Translations under genes and position numbers: made by a program
The notes under the pieces: generated by a model
Database searches by the model: none
Seen by the model: only the letters and a program-made list of their open reading frames with translations
What the model was told of the DNA's origin: nothing
NCBI RefSeq assembly: GCF_900109705.1
Contig: NZ_FOAI01000008.1
Span: forward strand, 1 to 64,000
DNA from: Roseivivax marinus
GTDB lineage: Bacteria > Pseudomonadota > Alphaproteobacteria > Rhodobacterales > Rhodobacteraceae
Length of the DNA: 64,000 bases
Direction of reading: 5' to 3'
In this document: positions 54,638-63,614 of the stretch, in pieces
How positions within the stretch are numbered: position 1 is the stretch's first letter
Layout: each line of letters opens with the position of its first letter

Positions 54638-55807
54638 ATGCCCGCACTGAACCGCATCGCCGCCTTCGCCCCCGACATGACCGCGTGGCGTCGGCACCTG
54701 CACGCCCATCCCGAACTTGGCCTCGCCTGTCACGACACGGCGGCCTTCGTCGCCGACCGCCTGCGCGAGATCGGCGTGGACGAGATCCACGAGGGGCTAG
54801 CCGAAACCGGCGTGGTGGCGGTCATCCACGGTTCCGGGCCGGGCCCGGTCACGGGCCTGCGTGCCGACATGGATGCACTGCCGATCCTCGAAGAAACCGG
54901 CGCGGACTGGGCCTCGACAGTGCCGGGCCGGATGCACGCGTGCGGCCATGACGGCCACACCGCGATGCTCCTGGGAGCGGCACGCTACCTCGCCGAGACC
55001 CGCGCCTTCCGCGGCACGGCGGTTCTGCTGTTCCAGCCCGCGGAAGAGACCATCGGCGGCGGTCGCCTCATGGTCGAAGCTGGCGTCATGGAGCGTTTCG
55101 GCATCGAGGAGGTCTACGCCATCCACACCGATCCGGTGACGCCCCTGGGGCGGTTCTCGACCCGGGCCGGGCCGATCATGGCGGCGGTCGACGACTTCGA
55201 GATCGTGCTGACCGGGCAGGGCGGACACGCCGCGCGTCCCGACGCCTGCATCGATCCGATCCCCGCCGCGCTGGCGCTGGGGCAGGCGCTGCAGACCATC
55301 GTGTCGCGCAACGCCGACCCGCTGGCCGGGATCGTCCTGTCGCTGACCGTGGTCGAGGCCGGCTCGGCCACCAACGTCATCCCCGAGCGCGCCCGCCTCG
55401 CCGGCACGGTCCGGACGTTCGACGCCCGCCTGCGCGACACCGCCGAACGGCGCCTGCGCGAGATCGTGGCAGGACAGGCGGTGAGCTACGGCGTGACGGC
55501 GCACATCGACTACGACCGCTCCTACCCGCCGACGGTGAACCACGCCGAGCAGGCCGGCTTCGCGGCGGACGTGGCGCGCGAGGTGGCGGGAGCGGCTGGA
55601 GTGGACGACGACGTGGCCCCCGTCATGGGAGCCGAGGATTTCTCCTACATGCTCGAGGCGCGGCCCGGGGCCTACGTCAAGCTAGGGCAGGGGCCCGGCG
55701 CGTCGGTCCACCACCCGAAATTCGACTTCAACGACGAGGTCGCCCCACTCGGCGCGACTTTCCTCGCCCGCCTGATCGAGCGGCGGCACGGCACCGCGGC
55801 TGGCTGA
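54638..55807 (+). CDS. M20-family amidohydrolase (hippurate hydrolase-like)
   Basis: This 389-residue metal-dependent peptidase-family enzyme cleaves N-acyl amino acids or similar amides. The metal site has C102 and H104 in HACGHDGH, the catalytic pair E136/E137 in PAEET, and a His near residue 162 in IHTDP. GQGGHAARP in the dimerisation domain and MGAEDFSYML near the end complete the M20D pattern. The substrate is not known; hippurate, N-acetylated amino acids and indole-acetyl conjugates are known for relatives. It is 45 bases before a ureohydrolase gene on the same strand. Confidence 0.9.
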   Translation: MPALNRIAAFAPDMTAWRRHLHAHPELGLACHDTAAFVADRLREIGVDEIHEGLAETGVVAVIHGSGPGPVTGLRADMDALPILEETGADWASTVPGRMHACGHDGHTAMLLGAARYLAETRAFRGTAVLLFQPAEETIGGGRLMVEAGVMERFGIEEVYAIHTDPVTPLGRFSTRAGPIMAAVDDFEIVLTGQGGHAARPDACIDPIPAALALGQALQTIVSRNADPLAGIVLSLTVVEAGSATNVIPERARLAGTVRTFDARLRDTAERRLREIVAGQAVSYGVTAHIDYDRSYPPTVNHAEQAGFAADVAREVAGAAGVDDDVAPVMGAEDFSYMLEARPGAYVKLGQGPGASVHHPKFDFNDEVAPLGATFLARLIERRHGTAAG

Positions 55808-55852
55808 CGGGCCGGACGGATCTCACGCGGACAGCACTGACAGGAGGCGCAG

Positions 55853-56815
55853 GTGGCGCTCGAAGACGCAAAGACCCAGATCGACCATGCCTTTACGCGG
55901 CCCGACGCCGCCGGGCTCAGTTTCGAGAACGCCTTCGGTGGCGCGACCTCGTTCCTGCGCCGGCGCTACACCAAGGACCTCGCGGGCATCGACGTGGCGT
56001 TCACGGGGATACCGTTCGACCAGGCGGTGACGCACCGCCCTGGCTGCCGTTTCGGCCCCCGCGCGGTGCGCGAGGCGTCGTCGCTTCAGCCCTACGATCC
56101 GCCCTATGGCTGGGGTTACTCGCCGCTCGAGGCGTTCGCGGTCGCCGATTTCGGCGACATGCCCTTCGACTATGCCAAGGTCTGGGAGGTACCCGCGGCG
56201 ATCGAGGCGCACATCGCGGGGATCCTCGACCAGGGCGCCGCGGCGATCACGCTGGGGGGTGACCACTTCATCACACTGCCGGTTCTGCGCGCGCACGTCG
56301 CGAAGCACGGGCCGCTGGCGCTGGTGCAGTTCGACGCCCATTCCGACAGTTGGGCCGATGACGACCCGGACCGTATCGATCACGGCACGTTCGTCTACAA
56401 GGCCGTGGAGGAGGGGCTGATCGACCCGGCGCGTTCGGTCGCCATCGGCATCCGGACGGAGAACCCCGATACCCGCGGAGTCACCGTGATCGACGCGCCC
56501 GAGGTGCACCGGACCGGCCCCGACGCGGTGGCCGCCCGGGTGCGCGAGATCGTGGGCACTGGCCCATGCTACCTGACCTTCGACATCGATGCGCTCGATC
56601 CGGCCTTCGCGCCGGGGACCGGGACACCGGTCTGGGGAGGGCTGTCAAGCGGACAGGCGGCGATCCTCCTGCGGGAACTCGCCGGTCTCGACATCGTGGG
56701 GGGGGACGTGGTTGAGGTATCCCCGCAATACGATACCAGCGGCGCCACCGCCGTTGCCGGGGCCCACGTTGCCATGGAGATCCTCTGTCTCTGGGGTTGG
56801 ACCCGGCGCGGCTGA
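55853..56815 (+). CDS. speB: Agmatinase/ureohydrolase family protein
   Basis: This 320-residue arginase-superfamily enzyme probably removes urea from agmatine or another guanidino compound. Manganese ligands are visible in GGDHFITLP (His), QFDAHSDSW (Asp, His, Asp) and FDIDALDPAF (two Asp). The start is a GTG with AGGAG eight bases upstream. Agmatinase is the closest family; guanidinobutyrase or guanidinopropionase remain possible. It lies 45 bases after the M20 gene, probably in one operon with the following DUF1499 gene. Confidence 0.87.
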   Translation: MALEDAKTQIDHAFTRPDAAGLSFENAFGGATSFLRRRYTKDLAGIDVAFTGIPFDQAVTHRPGCRFGPRAVREASSLQPYDPPYGWGYSPLEAFAVADFGDMPFDYAKVWEVPAAIEAHIAGILDQGAAAITLGGDHFITLPVLRAHVAKHGPLALVQFDAHSDSWADDDPDRIDHGTFVYKAVEEGLIDPARSVAIGIRTENPDTRGVTVIDAPEVHRTGPDAVAARVREIVGTGPCYLTFDIDALDPAFAPGTGTPVWGGLSSGQAAILLRELAGLDIVGGDVVEVSPQYDTSGATAVAGAHVAMEILCLWGWTRRG

Positions 56816-56871
56816 CACGCGTTGCACTCGTGCAAGGGGCCGCAGACGTCCCGAGTGAGGTGGAAGTGAGA

Positions 56872-57288
56872 ATGCTGTTCTGGCTTATCGTTCTGGTCGT
56901 CGTGGGCGGCCTTGTCTGGATCCGGTTCGCCCCGTCGGACCCTGATACGTGGCACGTCGATCCGCAGGTTACCGCCGATCAGGATCTCTCGAACGGCGTG
57001 CGGCGGCGCATTCCCGCAGGTGCCGACACGCTCGACCGCCTGAACGGGATCATCCTCGCGACGCCGCGCACCGATCGACTGGCCGGGAGCGTCGACGAGG
57101 GACGCGTGACCTACGTGACCCGCTCCAAGTGGATGGGTTTTCCGGACTATACCACGATCGAACGCGAGGCAGATGAGCAGGTCGTGGAGCTGTGGGCGCG
57201 CGCCCGCTTCGGCAAGTCCGACATGGGCGTGAACCGCGGTCGCGTCGACAACTGGCTGTCAGAACTGCGGGCGGGCGACGAGGGCTGA
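56872..57288 (+). CDS. DUF1499 family membrane-anchored protein
   Basis: This 138-residue protein has a single N-terminal membrane helix (about 2-20) followed by a DUF1499 domain. The domain includes RLAGSVDEGRVTYVTRSKWMGFPDY, VELWARARFGKSDMGVNRGRV and a conserved C-terminal WLSEL. The family has no established biochemical role. It lies 56 bases after the ureohydrolase gene, same strand. Its last 30 bases overlap the convergent small secreted-protein gene. Confidence 0.82.
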   Translation: MLFWLIVLVVVGGLVWIRFAPSDPDTWHVDPQVTADQDLSNGVRRRIPAGADTLDRLNGIILATPRTDRLAGSVDEGRVTYVTRSKWMGFPDYTTIEREADEQVVELWARARFGKSDMGVNRGRVDNWLSELRAGDEG

Positions 57289-57558
57289 GACCCTTCGCGC
57301 TGTCGGGCCGTTCCGGTCAAGGTCGGCCCCCACGCATCCCTCCGCCACCTCGCGCCACATCGGCACGTTGAGCGACATCTGGCACTGCGCGGTAAAGCTG
57401 CGGCGTCCCACGTGCAGGCAGATCGTCTCGCCCAGTTCGACCCGGCCGCCGGTGCTGTCGGTGCAATAGCAGTCGATTTCGGGCGGATGACGGTCTTGGG
57501 CCCCGGCAGGAAGGGACGGAGCAAGAAGCGCGGTCAGGAGAAGAGCGGGCCGGAGCAT
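57259..57558 (-). CDS. Small secreted cysteine-containing protein (99 aa)
   Basis: The 99-residue product has a signal peptide (about 1-20, SLPAGA-QD). A mature domain follows with five cysteines in EIDCYCTDS, ETICLHV, AQCQMS and AEGCVG. It is likely stabilised by disulfides in the periplasm. WREVAEGC and a C-terminal Arg-containing tail follow. I know no function. It is divergent from prfA and overlaps the DUF1499 gene 3' end by 30 bases. Confidence 0.65.
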   Translation of the reverse strand: MLRPALLLTALLAPSLPAGAQDRHPPEIDCYCTDSTGGRVELGETICLHVGRRSFTAQCQMSLNVPMWREVAEGCVGADLDRNGPTARRVSALVARPQF

Positions 57559-57621
57559 CGCCAATCCTACCACGCCGCCGCGGCTTGACCAAAGCGTCCC
57601 GATGAAGGACAGACCGGCCTC

Positions 57622-58671
57622 ATGGTGCCCGAAGAGCGACTTGCCCAAATCGTAGACCGGTTCGAGTATCTCGAGGCCTGTATGGCCGAGGGATCCGGCG
57701 ACATCGCCGCACTCGGTCGCGAATATGCCGAGCTACGGCCGATGGTGGAGCAGATCGCGGCTTGGCGGTCGCTGCGAGACGGCATCGATGAGGCCGAAGC
57801 CATGCGCGACGACCCCGAGATGCGCGCACTGGCCGAGGAAGAACTGACCGAGCTGAAAGCGCGCCTGCCGGAGGCCGAACACGCACTGCAAATTGCGCTC
57901 CTGCCGCGCGACGCGGCCGACACACGCCCCGCGATCCTCGAGATTCGGCCGGGCACCGGCGGTGACGAGGCCGCGCTTTTCGCCGCGGATCTCCTGCGGA
58001 TGTACCTTCGTTATGCCGACGCGAAGGGCTGGAGCGTCGAGATCATCGAGGAGCAGCACAGCGAACTTGGCGGTCTGAGGGAGCTTGTGGCCCGGATCTC
58101 CGGCGACGCGGTTTTTGCGCGTCTCAAGTTCGAATCCGGCGTGCATCGCGTGCAAAGGGTGCCGGCCACCGAGTCGGGCGGGCGAATCCATACCTCGGCG
58201 GCTACCGTCGCGGTCCTGCCAGAGGCCGGCGAAGTCGACATCGCCATTGATCCCGCCGACATCCGTGTCGACACCATGCGGTCGTCCGGCGCGGGCGGCC
58301 AGCACGTCAACACCACGGATTCGGCGGTGCGGATCACCCACCTGCCCACCGGGATCGTCGTGACCTCGTCCGAGAAATCGCAGCACCGAAACCGCGAGAT
58401 CGCCATGAACGTCCTGCGCGCCCGTCTGTTCGACGCCGAGCGCACACGCGCCGCGGCCGAACGCTCGGACATGCGGAAGACGCAGGTGGGTTCGGGAGAC
58501 CGGTCCGAGCGGGTGCGGACCTACAACTTCCCGCAGGGGCGTCTGACCGACCACCGTATCAACCTGACGCTCTACAAGCTCGATCAGGTCATGGCCGGAG
58601 ATCTCGATGACGTGATCGACGCGCTGGTCGCCGACGCCCAGGCGGCTCAGCTGGCCGAGATGGGCGCGTGA
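57622..58671 (+). CDS. prfA: Peptide chain release factor 1
   Basis: This 349-residue factor ends translation at UAA and UAG. The stop-recognition PAT tripeptide is at residues 181-183 and the catalytic GGQ at 225-227, whose Gln is the PrmC methylation site. [15 protein letters not shown] and [14 protein letters not shown] are canonical. Its stop overlaps the prmC GTG start (GTGA), so the factor and its modifying enzyme are coupled. Confidence 0.97.
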   Translation: MVPEERLAQIVDRFEYLEACMAEGSGDIAALGREYAELRPMVEQIAAWRSLRDGIDEAEAMRDDPEMRALAEEELTELKARLPEAEHALQIALLPRDAADTRPAILEIRPGTGGDEAALFAADLLRMYLRYADAKGWSVEIIEEQHSELGGLRELVARISGDAVFARLKFESGVHRVQRVPATESGGRIHTSAATVAVLPEAGEVDIAIDPADIRVDTMRSSGAGGQHVNTTDSAVRITHLPTGIVVTSSEKSQHRNREIAMNVLRARLFDAERTRAAAERSDMRKTQVGSGDRSERVRTYNFPQGRLTDHRINLTLYKLDQVMAGDLDDVIDALVADAQAAQLAEMGA

Positions 58672-59537
58672 CCGAGGTCGCGGCGCCGTCGGCTTCCGCC
58701 GTGCTGGCGGGTGCGGTCCGGCAGCTCGACGCGGCCGGTGTTCCGGACGCGGGGCGCGACGCGCGCCGCCTGATGGCTCATGCGCTGGAAGTCCCGCCCG
58801 CACGTCTGTCTGTGGCGCTTCCGGAGCCGATGACGGTCGAAGCGCAGGCCCGCTTCGCGACCCTCGTCGCGAGACGCGCCGAACGGGTTCCGCTCAGCCA
58901 TATCACCGGCGAGCGCGAGTTCTGGGGCCGCGCGTTCCGCGTCACCGGCGACGTCCTCGACCCCCGGCCCGAGACCGAAACGCTGATCGCGGCCGCACTC
59001 GAGGCGCCCTTCGCCTCTGTCCTCGATCTGGGCACCGGGTCCGGATGTATCCTCCTGACCCTGCTGGCCGAGCGACCCGGGACTAACGGGACCGGTACGG
59101 ACCTCTCCCCAGGTGCGCTGGCGGTCGCGGCCGAGAATCGGGCGCGGCTGGGTCTTGATGCATCCGCCGTGCTATTGTCCGGCAGCTGGACCGATCCGCT
59201 TTCTGCGGACGCGCGCTTCGACCTTATCGTGTCGAACCCGCCCTACATCGCCGCCGGCGAGATGGACGGACTGCCGCCCGAAGTGCTGCGCCACGAGCCG
59301 CGCATGGCGCTGACGGACGAGGGCGACGGGCTCGCGGCCTACCAAGCCATTGCCACGCGCGCGCCAGATCACCTGGCGCCGGGCGGGCGTCTGATGGTCG
59401 AGATCGGCCCGACCCAAGGCCCTGCTGTCGCCGCTCTCTTCGCGTCCGCCGGGCTGCGAGACGTCACCGTGCGCCCGGACATGGACGGTCGCGACCGCGT
59501 CGTCTCTGCAAAATCCGCGCAAAATCCCGCAAGTTGA
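58668..59537 (+). CDS. prmC: Peptide chain release factor N5-glutamine methyltransferase
   Basis: This 289-residue SAM-dependent enzyme methylates the GGQ glutamine of release factors. The SAM-binding motif is [10 protein letters not shown] (about 119-128) and the substrate-Gln motif NPPY is at 190-193. The N-terminal helical domain (about 1-75) recognises the release factor. It starts with a GTG overlapping prfA and is followed 194 bases later by the DUF4167 gene. Confidence 0.96.
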   Translation: MTEVAAPSASAVLAGAVRQLDAAGVPDAGRDARRLMAHALEVPPARLSVALPEPMTVEAQARFATLVARRAERVPLSHITGEREFWGRAFRVTGDVLDPRPETETLIAAALEAPFASVLDLGTGSGCILLTLLAERPGTNGTGTDLSPGALAVAAENRARLGLDASAVLLSGSWTDPLSADARFDLIVSNPPYIAAGEMDGLPPEVLRHEPRMALTDEGDGLAAYQAIATRAPDHLAPGGRLMVEIGPTQGPAVAALFASAGLRDVTVRPDMDGRDRVVSAKSAQNPAS

Positions 59538-59731
59538 CGGAAATTTGGGGGTTTGCGCTTGTAAAACGCACAATGACGTGTTTACTCGATACTCAGTCGG
59601 GCCGGTGGATGGCAACGCGGTCCCGCCCGACGCCAAGCCGCAAAGTGACGTGAACCGAACAGGCCGGCGCCGGTCGCGCGCCACGGGGTTCACGGGCAAA
59701 TCCAGTCACAAACAGGGCTGACAACCAAGTT

Positions 59732-60430
59732 ATGCGTTCTTCCAAATCACGCTCGCGGTCCAAGAATAACCGCAACCGCAACAACAACATGGGCAATGTC
59801 GTCAACCGGGTGTTCGACAGCTCCGGTCCGGACGGCAAGGTCCGCGGTACGCCCCAGCAGATCATAGACAAGTACAACCAGCTGGCGCGCGATGCTCAGC
59901 TGGCCAACGATCGCGTTGCGACCGAGAACTTCCAGCAGCACGCCGAGCACTACCTCCGCCTGCTGTCCGAAGCGCAACGCGAACAGGAGAACCGCCGCGA
60001 GGCGCAGGAACGCGAAAACCGTGAGCGCCAGGCGCAGCGTGATCGCGAACGCTCCGACAAGAACGACGACGGCAACGGTGGCGGCCAGAACAACGGCAAC
60101 GACCAGTCCGGCCAGCAGGGCAAGGGTGACCAGCCGGGCAACGGCCCGCAGCCGGACCAGTCTGACGATCAGCCGCGGCAGGACGATGCCGCGCAGGAGC
60201 AGCCGCGCAAGCGCCGCAGCCGTCAGAAGGACGCCGACGTCGTCGACTTCTCCGAGGACGACGACAGCTCGGGCCTTGTCGAGACGCCGGAAAGCGCCGC
60301 CGAGGAAACGCCGAAGCCCAAGCCGCGCCGCCGCAGCAGCCGTGCCAAGAAAACGGCCGAAGGCGACGGGTCGTCGAGCGGCGACGAGGGCGGATCGGAC
60401 GGCGGCACGACCGCCAGCGCCGCCGAGTGA
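59732..60430 (+). CDS. DUF4167-domain protein with disordered tail
   Basis: This 232-residue protein has an N-terminal DUF4167 domain (about 1-95) that opens with a basic Arg/Asn-rich stretch and then NVVNRVFDSSGPDGKVRGTPQQI-type conserved core. The remaining 135 residues are low-complexity: Asp/Asn/Gln/Gly-rich and then Lys/Arg and acidic blocks. It is probably disordered. The basic start suggests nucleic-acid or ribosome contact; this is inference. The gene follows prfA-prmC, a linkage conserved in alphaproteobacteria. A hairpin follows. Confidence 0.88.
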   Translation: MRSSKSRSRSKNNRNRNNNMGNVVNRVFDSSGPDGKVRGTPQQIIDKYNQLARDAQLANDRVATENFQQHAEHYLRLLSEAQREQENRREAQERENRERQAQRDRERSDKNDDGNGGGQNNGNDQSGQQGKGDQPGNGPQPDQSDDQPRQDDAAQEQPRKRRSRQKDADVVDFSEDDDSSGLVETPESAAEETPKPKPRRRSSRAKKTAEGDGSSSGDEGGSDGGTTASAAE

Positions 60431-60468
60431 CAATTTCGAGGCCGGTCCACCGGGCCGGCACGACAATC

Positions 60469-60508
60469 GGCCGGGACTGCGTGATCGCAGCCCCGGCCGC
60501 CGTGTTTT
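60469..60508 (+). terminator. Hairpin between DUF4167 gene and rsmA
   Basis: GGCCGGGACTGC and GCAGCCCCGGCC form a 12-base stem with one mismatch around a six-base loop; TTTT occurs six bases after the stem. It is a plausible terminator for the plus-strand genes. Confidence 0.55.
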
Positions 60509-60531
60509 CGCGGTGACGGAATCTGGCGCGC

Positions 60532-61371
60532 CTAGCGCGCGGCGACGAGCCGTGCCAGCGCGCAGAACTGCTCGAGCGGGATCTGTTCGGCCCGCTCGGT
60601 CGGCACGATGCCGGCCTCGACGAGCAAATCCTCGATCTGCGGATGAAGGCCCTTCAGGGCGGCGCGCAGCATCTTGCGGCGTTGATTGAAGGCCTTGCCA
60701 ACGACGCGCTCCAGCACCTTGGGATCGGCGGGATAGCGGGGCTCCGGCAGGGCGGTCAGGTGCACCACCGCCGAGGACACCTTGGGCGGCGGCGTGAACG
60801 CGCCCGGCGGCAACGACATGACGATGCGCGCGTCCGTGCGCCATTGAGCCAGAACCGCGAGACGGCCGTAGGCCTTGCTGCCCGGCGCGGCAACAATCCG
60901 CTCGGCCACCTCGCGCTGGAACATGAGCGTCAGTGTCGACCACACCGGTGGCCAGACCTTCGGCGTCAGCCACCGCACGAGAAGCTCGGTGCCCACGTTG
61001 TAGGGCAGGTTTGCGGCGATCTTGATCGGTGGCGACAGGTGATCCAGCGGGTCGATCTCGAGCGCGTCGCCCTCGATCACCTGCAACCGTCCGGGATAGG
61101 CCTCGGCGATCTCGGCCAGCGCGGGCTGGCAGCGCGGGTCCTTCTCGACCGCCAGCACACGGCGCGCGCCCTCGGCCAGGAGACCGCGGGTCAGGCCTCC
61201 GGGACCGGGGCCGACCTCGAGCACGTCCGCCCCGCCAAGATCGCCCGCCGCGCGGGCGATCTTGGCCGTCAGGTTCAGATCCAGAAGGAAGTTCTGCCCC
61301 AGCGCCTTGCGTGCCGACAGGTTGTGGCGCGCGATGACGTCGCGGAGGGGCGGCAGGTCGTCAATGGCCAT
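60532..61371 (-). CDS. rsmA: 16S rRNA (adenine1518/1519-N6)-dimethyltransferase
   Basis: This 279-residue KsgA enzyme dimethylates two adenines in helix 45 of 16S rRNA and takes part in small-subunit maturation. The start [16 protein letters not shown] (about 16-31), SAM motif [11 protein letters not shown] (51-61) and the catalytic ANLPYNVG are present. It is the last gene of lptD-surA-pdxA-rsmA, 12 bases after pdxA. Confidence 0.97.
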   Translation of the reverse strand: MAIDDLPPLRDVIARHNLSARKALGQNFLLDLNLTAKIARAAGDLGGADVLEVGPGPGGLTRGLLAEGARRVLAVEKDPRCQPALAEIAEAYPGRLQVIEGDALEIDPLDHLSPPIKIAANLPYNVGTELLVRWLTPKVWPPVWSTLTLMFQREVAERIVAAPGSKAYGRLAVLAQWRTDARIVMSLPPGAFTPPPKVSSAVVHLTALPEPRYPADPKVLERVVGKAFNQRRKMLRAALKGLHPQIEDLLVEAGIVPTERAEQIPLEQFCALARLVAAR

Positions 61372-61383
61372 CTTTATCCCCGC

Positions 61384-62355
61384 TCACGCGGTGCCCCCGG
61401 CCATGCGCCATGCCATCTTCAGCGCCTCGATGGTCGAGGACGGATTGGCCTCGCCCCGGCCCGCGATATCCAGCGCGGTGCCGTGGTCGGGCGAGGTGCG
61501 GATGAACGGAAGGCCCAGCGTGACGTTCACGCCCCGGTCGAAATCCAGCGTCTTGATCGGGATCAGCGCCTGATCGTGATACATGCAGATCGCGGCATCG
61601 TACTTCTTGCGTGCGGCGGGATGGAACATGGTGTCCGCCGAATGCGGTCCCGTCACGTCGAGGCCATCGTCCCTGAGCCGCGCCAGCGCCGGTCCGAGGA
61701 TCTCGAGTTCCTCTCGCCCGATCCGCCCGCCTTCGCCGGCATGGGGGTTCAGGCCCGCCACCGCGATGCGCGGCTCGGGGCACTGGAAGAACCGGCGGAG
61801 ACCTTCGTGGGTGATCCGGATCACCCGGTCGAGCGCGTCCGTCGTCAGCGCGCGCGGGACTTCGGTCAGGGGAATGTGGATCGTCGCCGGGACCACCCGC
61901 AGCAGGTCCGAGGCCAGCATCATCACCACGCGGTCGACACTGGCGAGATCGGCGAGGTATTCCGTGTGACCGGGAAAGGCGAAGCCGGCCCCGTCAGCCA
62001 GTGCCTTCTTTTGAATGGGCAGAGTGCAGAGGGCCGAGGCGCGGCCGTCACAGGCGAGCATCGCGCCCGTGCGGATGGCCTCGACCACGCGTGCGGCCTG
62101 CGCCGCCTGTGGGGCACCGGGCACCCGTTCGCCGGGAAAGGCCAACGGCAGGACGGGCAGAGCGTCCTGCGCGGCCTCGGTCGCCGCGCGAACATCCTCG
62201 ATCCGCGCCACCGGGGTGTCTTCGGGCAGGTGGTCAGGGTCGCCGATATACGCGAAGGGCAGGTCCGCGCCCAGATGCCGCCACGCCGCCGCGGCAAGCT
62301 CGGGGCCGATCCCCGAAGGCTCGCCGCAGCTCATGGCGACGGGTGCGGGGCTCAT
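61384..62355 (-). CDS. pdxA: 4-hydroxythreonine-4-phosphate dehydrogenase
   Basis: This 323-residue NAD-dependent, divalent-metal enzyme of vitamin B6 synthesis oxidises 4-phosphohydroxythreonine. Early GEPSGIGPEL (about 11-20) and LPIQKKAL and the late metal-site block MYHDQALIPIKTLDFDRGVN (about 268-287, with the His) are seen. HAGEGG and a His in GHTEYLADL supply further ligands. Its ATG overlaps the surA stop. This position between surA and rsmA is conserved in Proteobacteria. Confidence 0.97.
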   Translation of the reverse strand: MSPAPVAMSCGEPSGIGPELAAAAWRHLGADLPFAYIGDPDHLPEDTPVARIEDVRAATEAAQDALPVLPLAFPGERVPGAPQAAQAARVVEAIRTGAMLACDGRASALCTLPIQKKALADGAGFAFPGHTEYLADLASVDRVVMMLASDLLRVVPATIHIPLTEVPRALTTDALDRVIRITHEGLRRFFQCPEPRIAVAGLNPHAGEGGRIGREELEILGPALARLRDDGLDVTGPHSADTMFHPAARKKYDAAICMYHDQALIPIKTLDFDRGVNVTLGLPFIRTSPDHGTALDIAGRGEANPSSTIEALKMAWRMAGGTA

Positions 62356-63614
62356 TCCCCGGTGATCCGCGCGTTGGCACGCAGCTCGGCGAGGTAGTTT
62401 TCGGCCAGGCGCTGGACGCGACGGTTTCGCAACCCGAGAGTGACCTCCTCGCGCCGTGTGCGGGGTGCGTCCTCGTCACCGTCTGCGCCGGGCGCGGCGT
62501 CGGCGGCCGGGTCGGGTGCGTTTTCCGTGGATCGCCCGCAGAGCATCAGAAGCACGAGTGTCTGGCCGTTCGAACGTGTCAGCGCGGTAGACGTCTCGCC
62601 GGGGTCGAGTTTGGACAGCTCGAAGGCGATGTCGGTGGGCAGTTCCGCCGGCGGCAGGGTCTGGCGGTCGAGGCGCGAGCGCGGCTCGTTTTGGGCGATC
62701 CCGTAGAGGTCGTCGCAGCGGTCTGCGCGCGAGGCCACAACGCGGGCGCGGGCCAGCGCCTCGGCGGTGCGTCCGCCGGGGATGTAGTAGGCGGCGTAGT
62801 CGACGGTCGCGACCTCCTGCATGGTATAGCCGGCCTCCTCGACGCCGCGCAGCTGGAACAGCGCCACCCCGTTCTCGATCGGCAGCGGGTCGGTCACTTC
62901 GCCGGGCTGAAGCCCGAGCAGGATCGGACGCAGCACCGGCGGCAGCTCGGTGATGTCCTGCCACGGCAACCGCCCGCCGTTCTCGCGCGAGCGTGTGGCC
63001 GAATATTCGCGGGCCGCGGCCGAAAAGCGCACCTCGCTCGTATAGCTCGAAATCTGCTCGGCGATGGCCTGCGCCTCGGCGGCGCGCTGCGGCGGCGCGG
63101 GAATGATGATTTCGGAGAGCAGGACGCGCACGTTGGACGAGGTGCCCGGCCGCATGGCGCGGTCGACGGTGGTCTCGGTCACGTTCGCCTCGCTGGCGAA
63201 ACGCTGCCGGATGAACTGGCGCCACGCGACGCCGGCATAAACGAAGTCGCGGAAGGTTTCCTCTTCCACGCCGCCCTGCGACAGCGCCTGGATGAACTCC
63301 TCGCGGCTGAGGTTCGCGCGACCGGCGAACTCGGCCATGCCCTCGAGGATCTCCTCCTCGGTGGGGGCGACGCCCACGGAACGCGCGGCGCCCACCTTGA
63401 GGCGGTCCTCGATCAGCTGTTCGCGGGCCAGCTCCTGCGGATTGCCGGGCGAGTTCAAAAGGTCGAGCATCGCGGCGCGCTGTTGCAGCTCGTAGCCGGT
63501 GATGACCCGCTCGTCGACGCGGATGGCCGGAGCGAACAGGTTTTGCGCGGCGGCGCCCAGCGGCGCGACCGCGATCAAGGCCGCGGCGGCCAGGCGGATG
63601 AGGCTCAGTTGCAT
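62352..63614 (-). CDS. surA: Periplasmic chaperone/peptidyl-prolyl isomerase SurA
   Basis: This 420-residue periplasmic chaperone escorts outer-membrane proteins, including LptD, to the Bam complex. A Sec signal peptide is at about 1-23 (GAAA-QN). The SurA N-domain (about 24-165) has RVDERVITGYELQQR, and one parvulin domain (about 167-270) has SEIIIP and GGRLPWQDITELPP. The C-terminal helix lies after about 385. Residues between about 350 and 385 are acidic and Ala/Pro-rich. The ATG at 63614 overlaps the lptD 3' end by 10 bases, and the stop overlaps pdxA. Confidence 0.93.
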   Translation of the reverse strand: MQLSLIRLAAAALIAVAPLGAAAQNLFAPAIRVDERVITGYELQQRAAMLDLLNSPGNPQELAREQLIEDRLKVGAARSVGVAPTEEEILEGMAEFAGRANLSREEFIQALSQGGVEEETFRDFVYAGVAWRQFIRQRFASEANVTETTVDRAMRPGTSSNVRVLLSEIIIPAPPQRAAEAQAIAEQISSYTSEVRFSAAAREYSATRSRENGGRLPWQDITELPPVLRPILLGLQPGEVTDPLPIENGVALFQLRGVEEAGYTMQEVATVDYAAYYIPGGRTAEALARARVVASRADRCDDLYGIAQNEPRSRLDRQTLPPAELPTDIAFELSKLDPGETSTALTRSNGQTLVLLMLCGRSTENAPDPAADAAPGADGDEDAPRTRREEVTLGLRNRRVQRLAENYLAELRANARITGE

